A DNA stretch of 5,693 bases from NCBI GenBank assembly GCA_026991065.1, contig JALXCG010000487.1, forward strand, positions 1-5,693. The letters run 5' to 3'. The DNA comes from Gemmatimonadota bacterium. Its GTDB lineage: Bacteria > GCA-2686955. Made by a program: the position numbers and the translations under genes. Positions 1 through 5,015 of this stretch are shown here, piece by piece (the stretch's first letter is position 1; every line of letters starts with the position of its first letter). The notes beneath the pieces were generated by a model. That model saw nothing but the letters and a program-made list of their open reading frames with translations. It was not told the origin of the DNA and searched no databases.

Positions 1-917
1 CCAGGTGCCCGCAGCAAACGGTTCAACAACTCCAGGGCCGACGGCACGCGCCCCCGGGCCTCTTCAAGCCAGGCGGCCACCCACAAGGCGCGCGGCTGCC
101 ACTGCGGAAAGCGCTTGCCCAACTCCAGATAAGCATTGATCGCGGCGCTGGTATCCCCCGCGGCCTTGTGGGAACGCGCCACCGCCAGCAGCGCCCGGTC
201 ACCAACCCCAGGCTGTCCGTCGAGCTGCAACCACGCGCTGCGGCCTGCGGGCCAGCGCCCGGCGCGCAGCAAAAGCCCCGCTCGCAACTCCCTGAGAGAC
301 TGACTCGCTTCATTCTCGCAAAGGGCAAGCGCCTCTTCCACGCGCCCCAGTGCCGCCAACGAAGCGACCTCCAGCACCCGCCCCTGTTCGGCAGTCAGCG
401 CGGCTTCGAGCCGCCCGCTGCGAACCCACTTCAAGGCCACCTGCCCGGGGCGCTGCCTCAGCCGCGCTACAGCCTGCGAGGAAACCCCGGCGGGATTCCG
501 CAGAGACGCTTCAATCCATTGATCCAACCAACAATCGGCGTCATCTCGTTCTTCGCGCGCCAGTACCGCGAGCAGCGGCAAAGCAGCAAGCGTGTCGCCC
601 CGCGCCAACCGCCCCCGTGCGATCTCCGGACGCAGCAGATCCCGAACGACTTGCGAACGCGCCGACTTCCATAGGGACTCGAGCGCAGAACGATCCACGG
701 GGTCCCGTGTCGCGGCAAGCAAACGTTCATACTCGAAGAAGAAACCTCTGCCTGTGCGATCAGCGGCGAGCCTCTCTTGAATACTCTCCACCTGCCGCGA
801 GCGCTCCGCCCAACTCTGCCGCTGTCCAGTGACCGCTTCGCAGGGTTCCCCAGGAGCCGTGCAGGAGATCGCAAGAGCCAGCAGCAAAGCCCTGCCGAAT
901 CCGATCCGCCTCGCCAC
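1..917 (-). CDS. TPR/alpha-solenoid probable lipoprotein (C-terminus outside window)
   Basis: An open minus-strand frame runs without a stop from a GTG at 917 to the window edge, giving 305 codons. The N-terminus (MARRIGFG, then a hydrophobic run at residues 10-17) is a signal sequence. Cys19 follows L-A-I-S, which fits a loose lipobox, so export as a lipoprotein is likely; ordinary signal peptidase I cleavage is the alternative. Residues about 160-305 are Ala/Leu-rich helical pairs of TPR character, for example AGDTSAAINAYLELGKRFP followed by ALWVAAWLEEARGR. This Y-x-x-L-x-x-x-(Y/F)P then AL-x-x-AAWL pattern resembles the superhelical domain of soluble lytic transglycosylases (Slt70 type), so a catalytic SLT domain might follow beyond the edge; none is visible here. 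The gene begins 17 bases after the GWxTD gene stop, so translational coupling is likely. The GTG has only a weak upstream GGGTG. An in-frame TTG at 938-936 overlapping the upstream stop is another possible start. Confidence 0.8.
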   Translation of the reverse strand, partial: MARRIGFGRALLLALAISCTAPGEPCEAVTGQRQSWAERSRQVESIQERLAADRTGRGFFFEYERLLAATRDPVDRSALESLWKSARSQVVRDLLRPEIARGRLARGDTLAALPLLAVLAREERDDADCWLDQWIEASLRNPAGVSSQAVARLRQRPGQVALKWVRSGRLEAALTAEQGRVLEVASLAALGRVEEALALCENEASQSLRELRAGLLLRAGRWPAGRSAWLQLDGQPGVGDRALLAVARSHKAAGDTSAAINAYLELGKRFPQWQPRALWVAAWLEEARGRVPSALELLNRLLRAP

Positions 918-934
918 GAATTCACCCGGATCGT

Positions 935-2383
935 TCAAAAGCGCGTGGTGCTGGTGCCGTCGTCGAAAATCGGCCGAGTCGTATGCGCAGCAGCCTCGCC
1001 CTGAATGTCGGTGGCGTCCAGCGTGTACTCTCCCGTGCCTTGTCGATCGAGGAAATAGCAGAAACGACGGCGCCCCCTCACCATCATCGTCCACTCCTCA
1101 CTCGCGCGTGCTTCAGTCTCGACCTGATACTTCTGAACCTCAATCGGTTCTCCATAGATGATGAAAATGCGACCGCGATCCGTTCGCCACCCGGGTCGAC
1201 CGCCCTCTGCGTAACGCATGTCCGCGATCTCGTAGCGATTGAGAACGCTCGCCCGGTAATTGGCTACCGAAAGCCCCTTCTCCTCCGCCACTCTTTTCCA
1301 CCAATCCACAATGAACCGCCGGCGAGCCGGCCTGGTCGCCAACGCCTCGTAGCGCGAAATATCTTCAGGCGTGCCCAGGTAGCGAAAAAAGCGGTCGGCG
1401 TACTGATCCACGATGGTGTCGTCCAAAGTAGACAGATAGGGATCGGGTGGCTCCAACGTCTCGCCCGCCACCTGATAACTGAACACCCGGCTGCGGCGGG
1501 CGACGAGTTCCCCTGCCGGATCCATGTATTCGAGAAGTAGCCGATAAAAGCCAGTCCCCAGCGAAGTAAGTTTGAAGCCCGACAGAAGCACATTCGACCC
1601 AGGCTTCAGATCCAAGACGCCGCCATCCACGCGCCCGGCTTCGCCCCCCCAATGGTCGTCTCCGTAGAGATCCTGAATTCCGTAGCGCAGATGCAGCGAG
1701 ACCTGCGCATCGCCGCCATTGAAATTCTCTGTGTAAAACACCAGTGTGTTCGCCGCATCCGAAAAACGTCGGGTCGGGTTCGGGTGAAACTCGACCCCCC
1801 CTTTCTGAAACAGGCTGGTGTTCCTGGCCGGAGCGATATGGTCGGTCAACTGTACCTCGCCGAATGCCAAGCCATCAGCAGTCGTTTCCGGCTCATTTGC
1901 CCACCAGTGCGCCCGGGCTGGCTCGCCAGTTGCGGCGCCATCCTGCGTGACGACGGTCTCCACATAGTAGTCGTCGCGCGGAACAACCAGATCGACCTGG
2001 TAGAGCAACGAATAGGCCGCTGCCTCCTGATACACCTCGTTCGGTATATCCAGCACGCGCTCCTTGTGAACCCGGGCAACGGGCTGTCGCCCCCCATCCG
2101 CGGTAGCAAACAGTTCGAAGGCCAGCCCTGCCGAATACCCCTGGGCCGCGCGGCTGAACTGAATTCCGCCGTAGCTGATTCTGTAGTAGGCCTCGATCCG
2201 CATCGAGTCGCCGGCAGCGGGAAAAACTGCTGAGTCGACAAAGAAACGCGGGGCACCACCGGCTCCGGACTCAATCCAAAAATCCGGCTGCGGGATGTGT
2301 ACAGGATGGCGCTTCTGTGCGGCATTCGCCACCAGGGGGACCGAAAGCACTAGGGCGAAAAGCAGTCCAGGACGTCGAGCCAT
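935..2383 (-). CDS. Secreted GWxTD-domain protein
   Basis: The protein has 482 residues with the ATG at 2383. The frame stays open upstream to 2500, but I chose 2383 because GGGAG lies 8 bases before it and the product then starts with a textbook signal peptide: MARRPGLL, a hydrophobic core, and VANA-A as the cleavage site near residue 22. Residues about 30-310 are beta-rich, with features usual for the N-terminal half of this family (FFVDSAVFPA, then EAYYRISYGGIQFSR, and later a tolerant strand-rich stretch). The C-terminal domain, about residues 320-460, is helical (DRFFRYLGTPEDISRYEAL; RRFIVDWWKR) and carries the signature PGWRTDRGRIFIIYGEP, with GWRTD at 398-402. It ends in a FCYFLDRQGTGEYTL strand. 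GWxTD proteins are widespread in FCB-type and acidobacterial genomes, but their biochemical role is unknown to me. The location should be periplasmic or at the outer membrane. A roughly 20-residue polar tail (GEAAAHTTRP onward) follows the domain. The family call is confident; the function is not assigned. Confidence 0.9.
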   Translation of the reverse strand: MARRPGLLFALVLSVPLVANAAQKRHPVHIPQPDFWIESGAGGAPRFFVDSAVFPAAGDSMRIEAYYRISYGGIQFSRAAQGYSAGLAFELFATADGGRQPVARVHKERVLDIPNEVYQEAAAYSLLYQVDLVVPRDDYYVETVVTQDGAATGEPARAHWWANEPETTADGLAFGEVQLTDHIAPARNTSLFQKGGVEFHPNPTRRFSDAANTLVFYTENFNGGDAQVSLHLRYGIQDLYGDDHWGGEAGRVDGGVLDLKPGSNVLLSGFKLTSLGTGFYRLLLEYMDPAGELVARRSRVFSYQVAGETLEPPDPYLSTLDDTIVDQYADRFFRYLGTPEDISRYEALATRPARRRFIVDWWKRVAEEKGLSVANYRASVLNRYEIADMRYAEGGRPGWRTDRGRIFIIYGEPIEVQKYQVETEARASEEWTMMVRGRRRFCYFLDRQGTGEYTLDATDIQGEAAAHTTRPIFDDGTSTTRF

Positions 2384-2630
2384 CGACCAGTCTCCCATGG
2401 GCACACCGCTGCGATGTCCCATAAGCAAAGAGTCTCTGAAGAGGAGAGTGCCACGGCCTGCAGTTTCGTCAGAGGTCAACGACCCCGGATCATCGTTCAA
2501 TGGCCAAGCGATCTTGATCGTGTCTCCGCCACCGGACGGTTCACGTCACGGCGTGGTGACCCGGCAAACTGGCTGCAGATCTGCCTTCCATTTGCAATCC
2601 CGAGCCAAACCGCCCCTCCGCGCAACTCCT
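2384..2630. other. Gap between tonB and the GWxTD gene, no gene seen
   Basis: These 247 bases hold no convincing coding sequence. The upstream in-frame extension of the GWxTD protein is polar and lacks a ribosome binding site. I found no hairpin followed by a T run after tonB and no paired -35/-10 elements. Small palindromes are present: GCAGATCTGC at 2575-2584, CGATC-TT-GATCG at 2509-2520 and GTCAC-N6-GTGAC at 2545-2560. Any of these could be operators or chance. The gap is long compared with the gaps of 3 bases or less inside the exbB-tonB cluster, so the GWxTD gene probably has its own promoter or a long leader. Confidence 0.5.
2392..2396 (-). promoter_or_regulatory. Ribosome binding site deciding the GWxTD gene start
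   Basis: On the minus strand GGGAG precedes the ATG at 2383 by 8 bases. This is the only good Shine-Dalgarno match near the possible starts at 2500, 2422, 2398 and 2383. It agrees with the signal peptide beginning at the same codon. Confidence 0.7.
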
Positions 2631-3236
2631 CTAACGAAGCCTGAACGTAACCGGAACCGCTATCTGTACGCGCACTGGTCGGTCGCGCTGCATCGCGGGC
2701 TTGAACACCCATTGCTTGACGCAATCGACAGCCGCTTCGTCAAGACCCGGAACCGACCCGATCACCTTTGCCTCGATCACCTTGCCCTCCTCATCAATGC
2801 CGACCAGAACTCTCACAGTACCCTCGATGCCAGCCTTGCGAGCCAAAGATGGATACTTGGGATTGGTCTTTTTCTTGATCTGAGGACTTTCATCATAGGA
2901 GACGAAGTAAACCGGTTCTTCCGGCTCCGGCGGTGGCGTCCAGACCGTGTCGATCACAGTATCGGCTATCGTGACATCTTCCGGAACCTCGTCGCTTTCA
3001 GTTTCGATCGGAATCGAGGGGCGCGGCGGTGCCTTGATCTGCTGCTGCTGCTGGATCTCCGGAGGGATATCAAAAGTGACAATTTTCTCCTGCTCGGTGG
3101 TTTCGACCTCCACCTCGGAGGTTCCCTTCACCACCAAGAAGAGAAGTGTGCTGAGCAGCAGCGCGAGAATCACCGCCTTTTCATAGGTGACTTCGCTGTA
3201 GTGCTTCAGATCGGCTTCGGGGTACTTGCGGATCAT
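2631..3236 (-). CDS. tonB: Energy transducer TonB
   Basis: The 201-residue protein has the complete TonB plan. Residues 1-18 are a short cytoplasmic segment (MIRKYPEADLKHYSEVTY), and 19-37 are a single membrane helix (EKAVILALLLSTLLFLVV). A periplasmic linker follows at about 38-121, including five consecutive Gln (62-66) and short proline runs (PPRP, PPPEPEEP). The C-terminal domain at about 122-201 carries the family pattern NPKYPSLARKAGIEGTV, then DEEGKVIEAKVIGS, DEAAVDCVKQWVFKPA and the final VPVTFRL strand. TonB spans the periplasm and passes energy from the ExbB/ExbD motor to outer-membrane receptors through their TonB box. The ATG overlaps the exbD2 stop (ATGA), so translation is coupled; GGTGA lies 7 bases upstream. 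At 201 residues it is shorter than the 239-residue E. coli protein. The linker is acidic rather than built of Glu-Pro/Lys-Pro repeats. TolA is an unlikely alternative given the clear TonB C-terminal pattern. Confidence 0.95.
   Translation of the reverse strand: MIRKYPEADLKHYSEVTYEKAVILALLLSTLLFLVVKGTSEVEVETTEQEKIVTFDIPPEIQQQQQIKAPPRPSIPIETESDEVPEDVTIADTVIDTVWTPPPEPEEPVYFVSYDESPQIKKKTNPKYPSLARKAGIEGTVRVLVGIDEEGKVIEAKVIGSVPGLDEAAVDCVKQWVFKPAMQRDRPVRVQIAVPVTFRLR
3039..3053. repeat. (CTG)5 trinucleotide run inside tonB
   Basis: Five perfect CTG units on the plus strand read as CAG on the coding strand and encode the five-glutamine run (residues 62-66) in the TonB linker. In-frame expansion or contraction by slippage would change linker length by single residues without breaking the gene. 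Confidence 0.8.
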
Positions 3237-3646
3237 CGTTCCGTCACCGTTGCGAGGTTGACCTGGAGCACATTGCCCCGTTTAAACTCTTCGAATACGT
3301 TCTCGACAAAGCCATAACGGGCATCTTTGTCGACTTTGATATTGGTGATGAGTTCGGGATTGGTCGCCAGTTTGCTCCCCATCACTCTGGAAACCTGGGG
3401 CAGATCCACAATCAGATCGTCGATGCAGACACGTCCCTGCCGGTCCACCCAAACAGAGCAGATATTCCTGCGCTTGTCCGGGATCTTGCGGGTCGATTCC
3501 GCCTTGGGCAGGACCACATCGATCCCCTGGAACTTGACAAAGACGGTGGACACCATGAAGAAGATCAATAGCAGAAATGCGATATCGGACATCGACGCAG
3601 TTGGAAGTTCCGCAACCGGTTGAGCCGACTTCTTGAACTTGGCCAC
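3233..3646 (-). CDS. exbD: ExbD/TolR-family biopolymer transport protein, second copy
   Basis: The 137-residue protein matches the usual ExbD length (141 in E. coli). A basic cytoplasmic tail (MAKFKKSAQPVAELPTAS) leads into one membrane helix at about 21-39 (SDIAFLLLIFFMVSTVF). It begins with Asp21, the family's essential proton-carrying aspartate (Asp25 in E. coli ExbD). A periplasmic domain follows at about 42-137, with LPKAES after the helix and a mixed alpha/beta fold ending FVENVFEEFKRGNVLQVNLA. Translation starts at a GTG, preceded at 8 bases by a strong GGAGG that lies inside the end of exbD1. The gene is 3 bases downstream of exbD1 and overlaps tonB by 4 bases. Two periplasmic cysteines (63 and 74) are unusual. 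TolR or an AglR-type motor protein belongs to the same family, but the adjoining tonB favours ExbD. Confidence 0.93.
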   Translation of the reverse strand: MAKFKKSAQPVAELPTASMSDIAFLLLIFFMVSTVFVKFQGIDVVLPKAESTRKIPDKRRNICSVWVDRQGRVCIDDLIVDLPQVSRVMGSKLATNPELITNIKVDKDARYGFVENVFEEFKRGNVLQVNLATVTER

Positions 3647-3649
3647 GCG

Positions 3650-4057
3650 CTATGCCTCCGGAGCAGTCAACGAAACTCGGGTCGCTTTGGACTTCTTGAT
3701 CTCATCCATCACATCCACCATGATCTTGTACGGAGCCAGAGGATCTGTCTTTAAGGATATGATCAGACGATCATTCTCGGCCAGTCGACGCTTGATCTCA
3801 TTTTCTATGTTGCCCACGGGCATCGGCTTGCCTTCGATCGCGACGCCACCGGATGAGTTGATCCATATGTGGCAGATATTCTTCTTCTGCACTTGTGTTT
3901 CCTGCGACTCCGCCGGCAACACAATCTTCATCCCCTTGTCTTTGCTGAAAGTCGTGGTGACAAGGAAGAAAAAGAGCAGAAGAAAAGCGATATCCGCCAT
4001 CGACCCGGTTGGGATCGTGGCTTCGCCGGCCCCGCTTCGGTTGCGTTTGATGGCCAC
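3650..4057 (-). CDS. exbD: ExbD/TolR-family biopolymer transport protein, first copy
   Basis: The 135-residue product is a paralogue of the gene that follows it. A short basic tail (MAIKRNRSGAGEATIPTGSM) precedes a single membrane helix at about 22-38 (ADIAFLLLFFFLVTTTF) with the conserved Asp22. The periplasmic domain has KIVLPAES, then KKNICHIWINSSGGVAIEG, and ends KIMVDVMDEIKKSKATRVSL. With ExbB and the second ExbD it should form the proton channel that drives TonB; the two copies could supply the two ExbD chains inside an ExbB pentamer as a heterodimer (inference). The start is a GTG 3 bases after the exbB stop, with GGGG overlapping the end of exbB as a plausible ribosome binding site. 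Identity between the paralogues is moderate and concentrated in the helix and the NIC motif, so this is an old duplication rather than a recent one. Confidence 0.93.
   Translation of the reverse strand: MAIKRNRSGAGEATIPTGSMADIAFLLLFFFLVTTTFSKDKGMKIVLPAESQETQVQKKNICHIWINSSGGVAIEGKPMPVGNIENEIKRRLAENDRLIISLKTDPLAPYKIMVDVMDEIKKSKATRVSLTAPEA
3655..3659 (-). promoter_or_regulatory. Ribosome binding site supporting the exbD2 GTG start
   Basis: A perfect GGAGG on the minus strand lies within the last codons of exbD1, 8 bases before the GTG at 3646. It supports the GTG as the true start and independent re-initiation on the second exbD. Confidence 0.8.
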
Positions 4058-4060
4058 GCT

Positions 4061-4693
4061 TTACCCCGCGATGCCTTCATCGAGAACACTCACCAACGCC
4101 GCGGCCGATTCCTGCATGTCGATGACCAGGCTGTTGACCTTGTTCAGGAAGAAGTTGTAGGTGAGTTGGAAAGGAATCGCCACGACCAGCCCCCCGAGGG
4201 TGGTCAAAAGGGCAACCGAGATACCCGAGGCAACGATCGTCGGCTCCACCTCGCCAGCGGCGGCAATGGCGTCGAACGCCTGAATCATGCCCCAGACCGT
4301 TCCGCAGAAGCCCAGCATGGGTGCGACATTGATCACCGTGGCGAGCCAGATGAGGCGTTTTTCCAGAAGCGACATCTCGATCGTGCCAGCCTCTTCGATG
4401 GCGTGTTGCGCTTGCTCCACACTGTCTTTGTAGCGCTCCAGGCCCGCCTGGAAGATCGATGCGACCGGGCCGCGTGTCTTGCGGCACAACTCCTTGGCGG
4501 CGTCCACGCCATTGTTCTGGAGTTCGCCGATCACCTTTTCCAGGAACTTCTTGGTGTTAACCGTGGCGAAGCTCAAGGAGAAGAAACGCTCTAGACTAAC
4601 GCCAAGCCCAATGACGAAGAGGAGGAGGATGGGCCACATAAAGCCCCCACCCTGATGAAACTTTTCGACGAGATCAAAACCGAGGTTGGGCAT
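4061..4693 (-). CDS. exbB: ExbB/TolQ/MotA-family proton channel protein
   Basis: The 210-residue protein has three membrane segments in the ExbB arrangement: about 18-40 (FMWPILLLFVIGLGVSLERFF), 113-138 (RLIWLATVINVAPMLGFCGTVWGMI) and 155-180 (ASGISVALLTTLGGLVVAIP). A long cytoplasmic region lies between the first two. Threonines at 132 and 164/165 fall in helices 2 and 3, where the family has its pore-lining Thr residues. ExbB forms the pentameric inner-membrane ring that holds ExbD and TonB and turns proton flow into motion. It is the first gene of the cluster and ends 3 bases before exbD1. I chose the ATG at 4693 because GGGAG sits 6 bases upstream and the extension to 4753 adds only a polar, family-atypical tail. 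TolQ is the main alternative name; the adjacent tonB favours ExbB. Confidence 0.94.
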   Translation of the reverse strand: MPNLGFDLVEKFHQGGGFMWPILLLFVIGLGVSLERFFSLSFATVNTKKFLEKVIGELQNNGVDAAKELCRKTRGPVASIFQAGLERYKDSVEQAQHAIEEAGTIEMSLLEKRLIWLATVINVAPMLGFCGTVWGMIQAFDAIAAAGEVEPTIVASGISVALLTTLGGLVVAIPFQLTYNFFLNKVNSLVIDMQESAAALVSVLDEGIAG

Positions 4694-4699
4694 TGGGTT

Positions 4700-4704
4700 C
4701 TCCC
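4700..4704 (-). promoter_or_regulatory. Ribosome binding site deciding the exbB start
   Basis: GGGAG on the minus strand is 6 bases before the ATG at 4693. It fixes the start at this codon rather than at the in-frame upstream codon at 4753. Confidence 0.7.
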
Positions 4705-4754
4705 GCGCCGTGCGGCCGAAGTTATTTGGTGCTAAAGGCTTATAAGACCGCAAT

Positions 4755-4784
4755 ACCCTATCCTCTTTGCCTGCAAGGTGTCAA
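4755..4784 (-). promoter_or_regulatory. Candidate promoter for exbB-exbD-exbD-tonB
   Basis: The minus strand carries a perfect housekeeping -35 hexamer, TTGACA (4784-4779). After 18 bases comes a weak -10, TAGGGT (4760-4755, 3 of 6 matches to TATAAT). This would start transcription near 4748 and give a leader of about 55 bases before exbB. The weak -10 fits a promoter that depends on an activator. A second reading of the same bases is a sigma-54 type -24/-12 element (GG-N10-GC with TTGCA, 4787-4772). The sequence cannot settle which is used. Confidence 0.4.
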
Positions 4785-4798
4785 CCCAGAATCGTCCT

Positions 4799-4817
4799 CC
4801 TTGATCCACCATCAAGG
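4799..4817. promoter_or_regulatory. Inverted repeat CCTTGAT-N5-ATCAAGG, candidate operator
   Basis: The arms are perfect over 7 bp with a CCACC spacer on the plus strand. The inner half-sites TTGAT/ATCAA are those of FNR/CRP-family sites, but the spacer is 5 rather than the usual 4. The centre, near 4808, is about 60 bases upstream of the transcription start predicted from the promoter at 4755-4784, where class I activators of this family bind. It could instead fold as a 7-bp RNA hairpin in a read-through transcript from the TPR gene. Confidence 0.5.
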
Positions 4818-4828
4818 CCCCTTCCGCG

Positions 4829-4865
4829 TCATTGGTCGCGGGCCTCACTCCCTGCCGCGCAATGA
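4829..4865. other. Bulged 11-bp hairpin between the TPR gene and exbB
   Basis: On the plus strand TCATTG-GT-CGCGG (4829-4841) pairs with CCGCG-CAATGA (4855-4865). This makes 6 plus 5 base pairs with a 2-base bulge and a 13-base loop. Transcribed from the minus strand it lies about 280 bases after the TPR stop. It could be a terminator without a T run, a 3' end-processing structure or part of a small RNA; no T run follows on either strand. Confidence 0.4.
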
Positions 4866-4895
4866 AGATGCACCCCGGTCGTCACTCCCGTGCTG

Positions 4896-4907
4896 CCCGG
4901 CGCCGGG
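4896..4907. repeat. Perfect 12-bp palindrome CCCGGCGCCGGG
   Basis: The twelve bases read the same on both strands. In GC-rich DNA such a palindrome can be chance or a protein-binding site. There is no T run beside it, so it is not an intrinsic terminator. Confidence 0.4.
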
Positions 4908-4941
4908 TCCCTTTCCAGCCGCCGGAGAGAGCCGGAACCAA

Positions 4942-4953
4942 TGTCTTGAGACA
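4942..4953. promoter_or_regulatory. Palindrome TGTCT-TG-AGACA, candidate operator
   Basis: Perfect 5-bp arms around a 2-base centre give a TGTC-N4-GACA site. Sites of this form can bind dimeric regulators, including some sigma-54 activators. It lies about 190 bases upstream of the predicted exbB transcription start and 2 bases from the direct repeat that follows. Confidence 0.3.
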
Positions 4954-4955
4954 GG

Positions 4956-4988
4956 GTTACAAAGTCCGGCCGCGGCTACAAAGTCGGG
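4956..4988. repeat. Two direct copies of a 14-base TACAAAGTC-containing element
   Basis: Copy 1 (4956-4969, GTTACAAAGTCCGG) and copy 2 (4975-4988, GCTACAAAGTCGGG) match at 12 of 14 positions, with a perfect 9-base core and a 19-base period. The AT-containing core stands out in the GC-rich surroundings. Direct repeats near two helical turns apart in front of an operon can be binding sites for a response regulator. Confidence 0.45.
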
Positions 4989-4999
4989 ATTCGATGGTC

Positions 5000-5015
5000 C
5001 CGGAAGAGCTTCCGG
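5000..5015. repeat. Inverted repeat CCGGAAG-AG-CTTCCGG
   Basis: Perfect 7-bp arms flank a 2-base centre. The spacer is too short for a stable full-length hairpin, which suits a duplex-DNA binding site better than an RNA structure. It is about 130 bases downstream of the TPR gene stop and over 300 bases upstream of exbB. Confidence 0.4.

Noticed and set aside
467-925. A 152-codon minus-strand frame starting GTG at 925
   Set aside because: It is a shifted frame of the TPR lipoprotein. Its translation is Arg/Trp/Cys-rich and family-less, while the frame from 917 gives a signal peptide and TPR helices throughout.
2430-2455. TGGCAC on the minus strand, looking like a sigma-54 -24 element before the GWxTD gene
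   Set aside because: No GC/TTGC at the required distance; the nearest TTGC is about 12 bases too far.
925-2500. A near-repeat TTGAACGAT(GAT)CCGGG at 2500-2485 and 938-925, flanking the GWxTD gene
   Set aside because: Only 14 shared bases with a 3-base insertion. A match of this size is expected by chance in a window this long, and no inverted ends or target duplication accompany it.
2295-3317. A 340-codon open frame on the plus strand across tonB and the GWxTD gene start
   Set aside because: It is antisense to two well-supported genes, has no recognisable domain or signal, and such frames are common opposite GC-rich genes.
4739-4746. CTTATAAG, containing TATAAG like a strong -10
   Set aside because: No -35-like hexamer 16-19 bases upstream on either strand; it lies inside the predicted exbB leader.
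4975-5005. A tRNA-like TCGAATCCC segment on the minus strand
   Set aside because: The loop is 8 bases without the GTTC core, and there is no acceptor stem, anticodon arm or 3' CCA.
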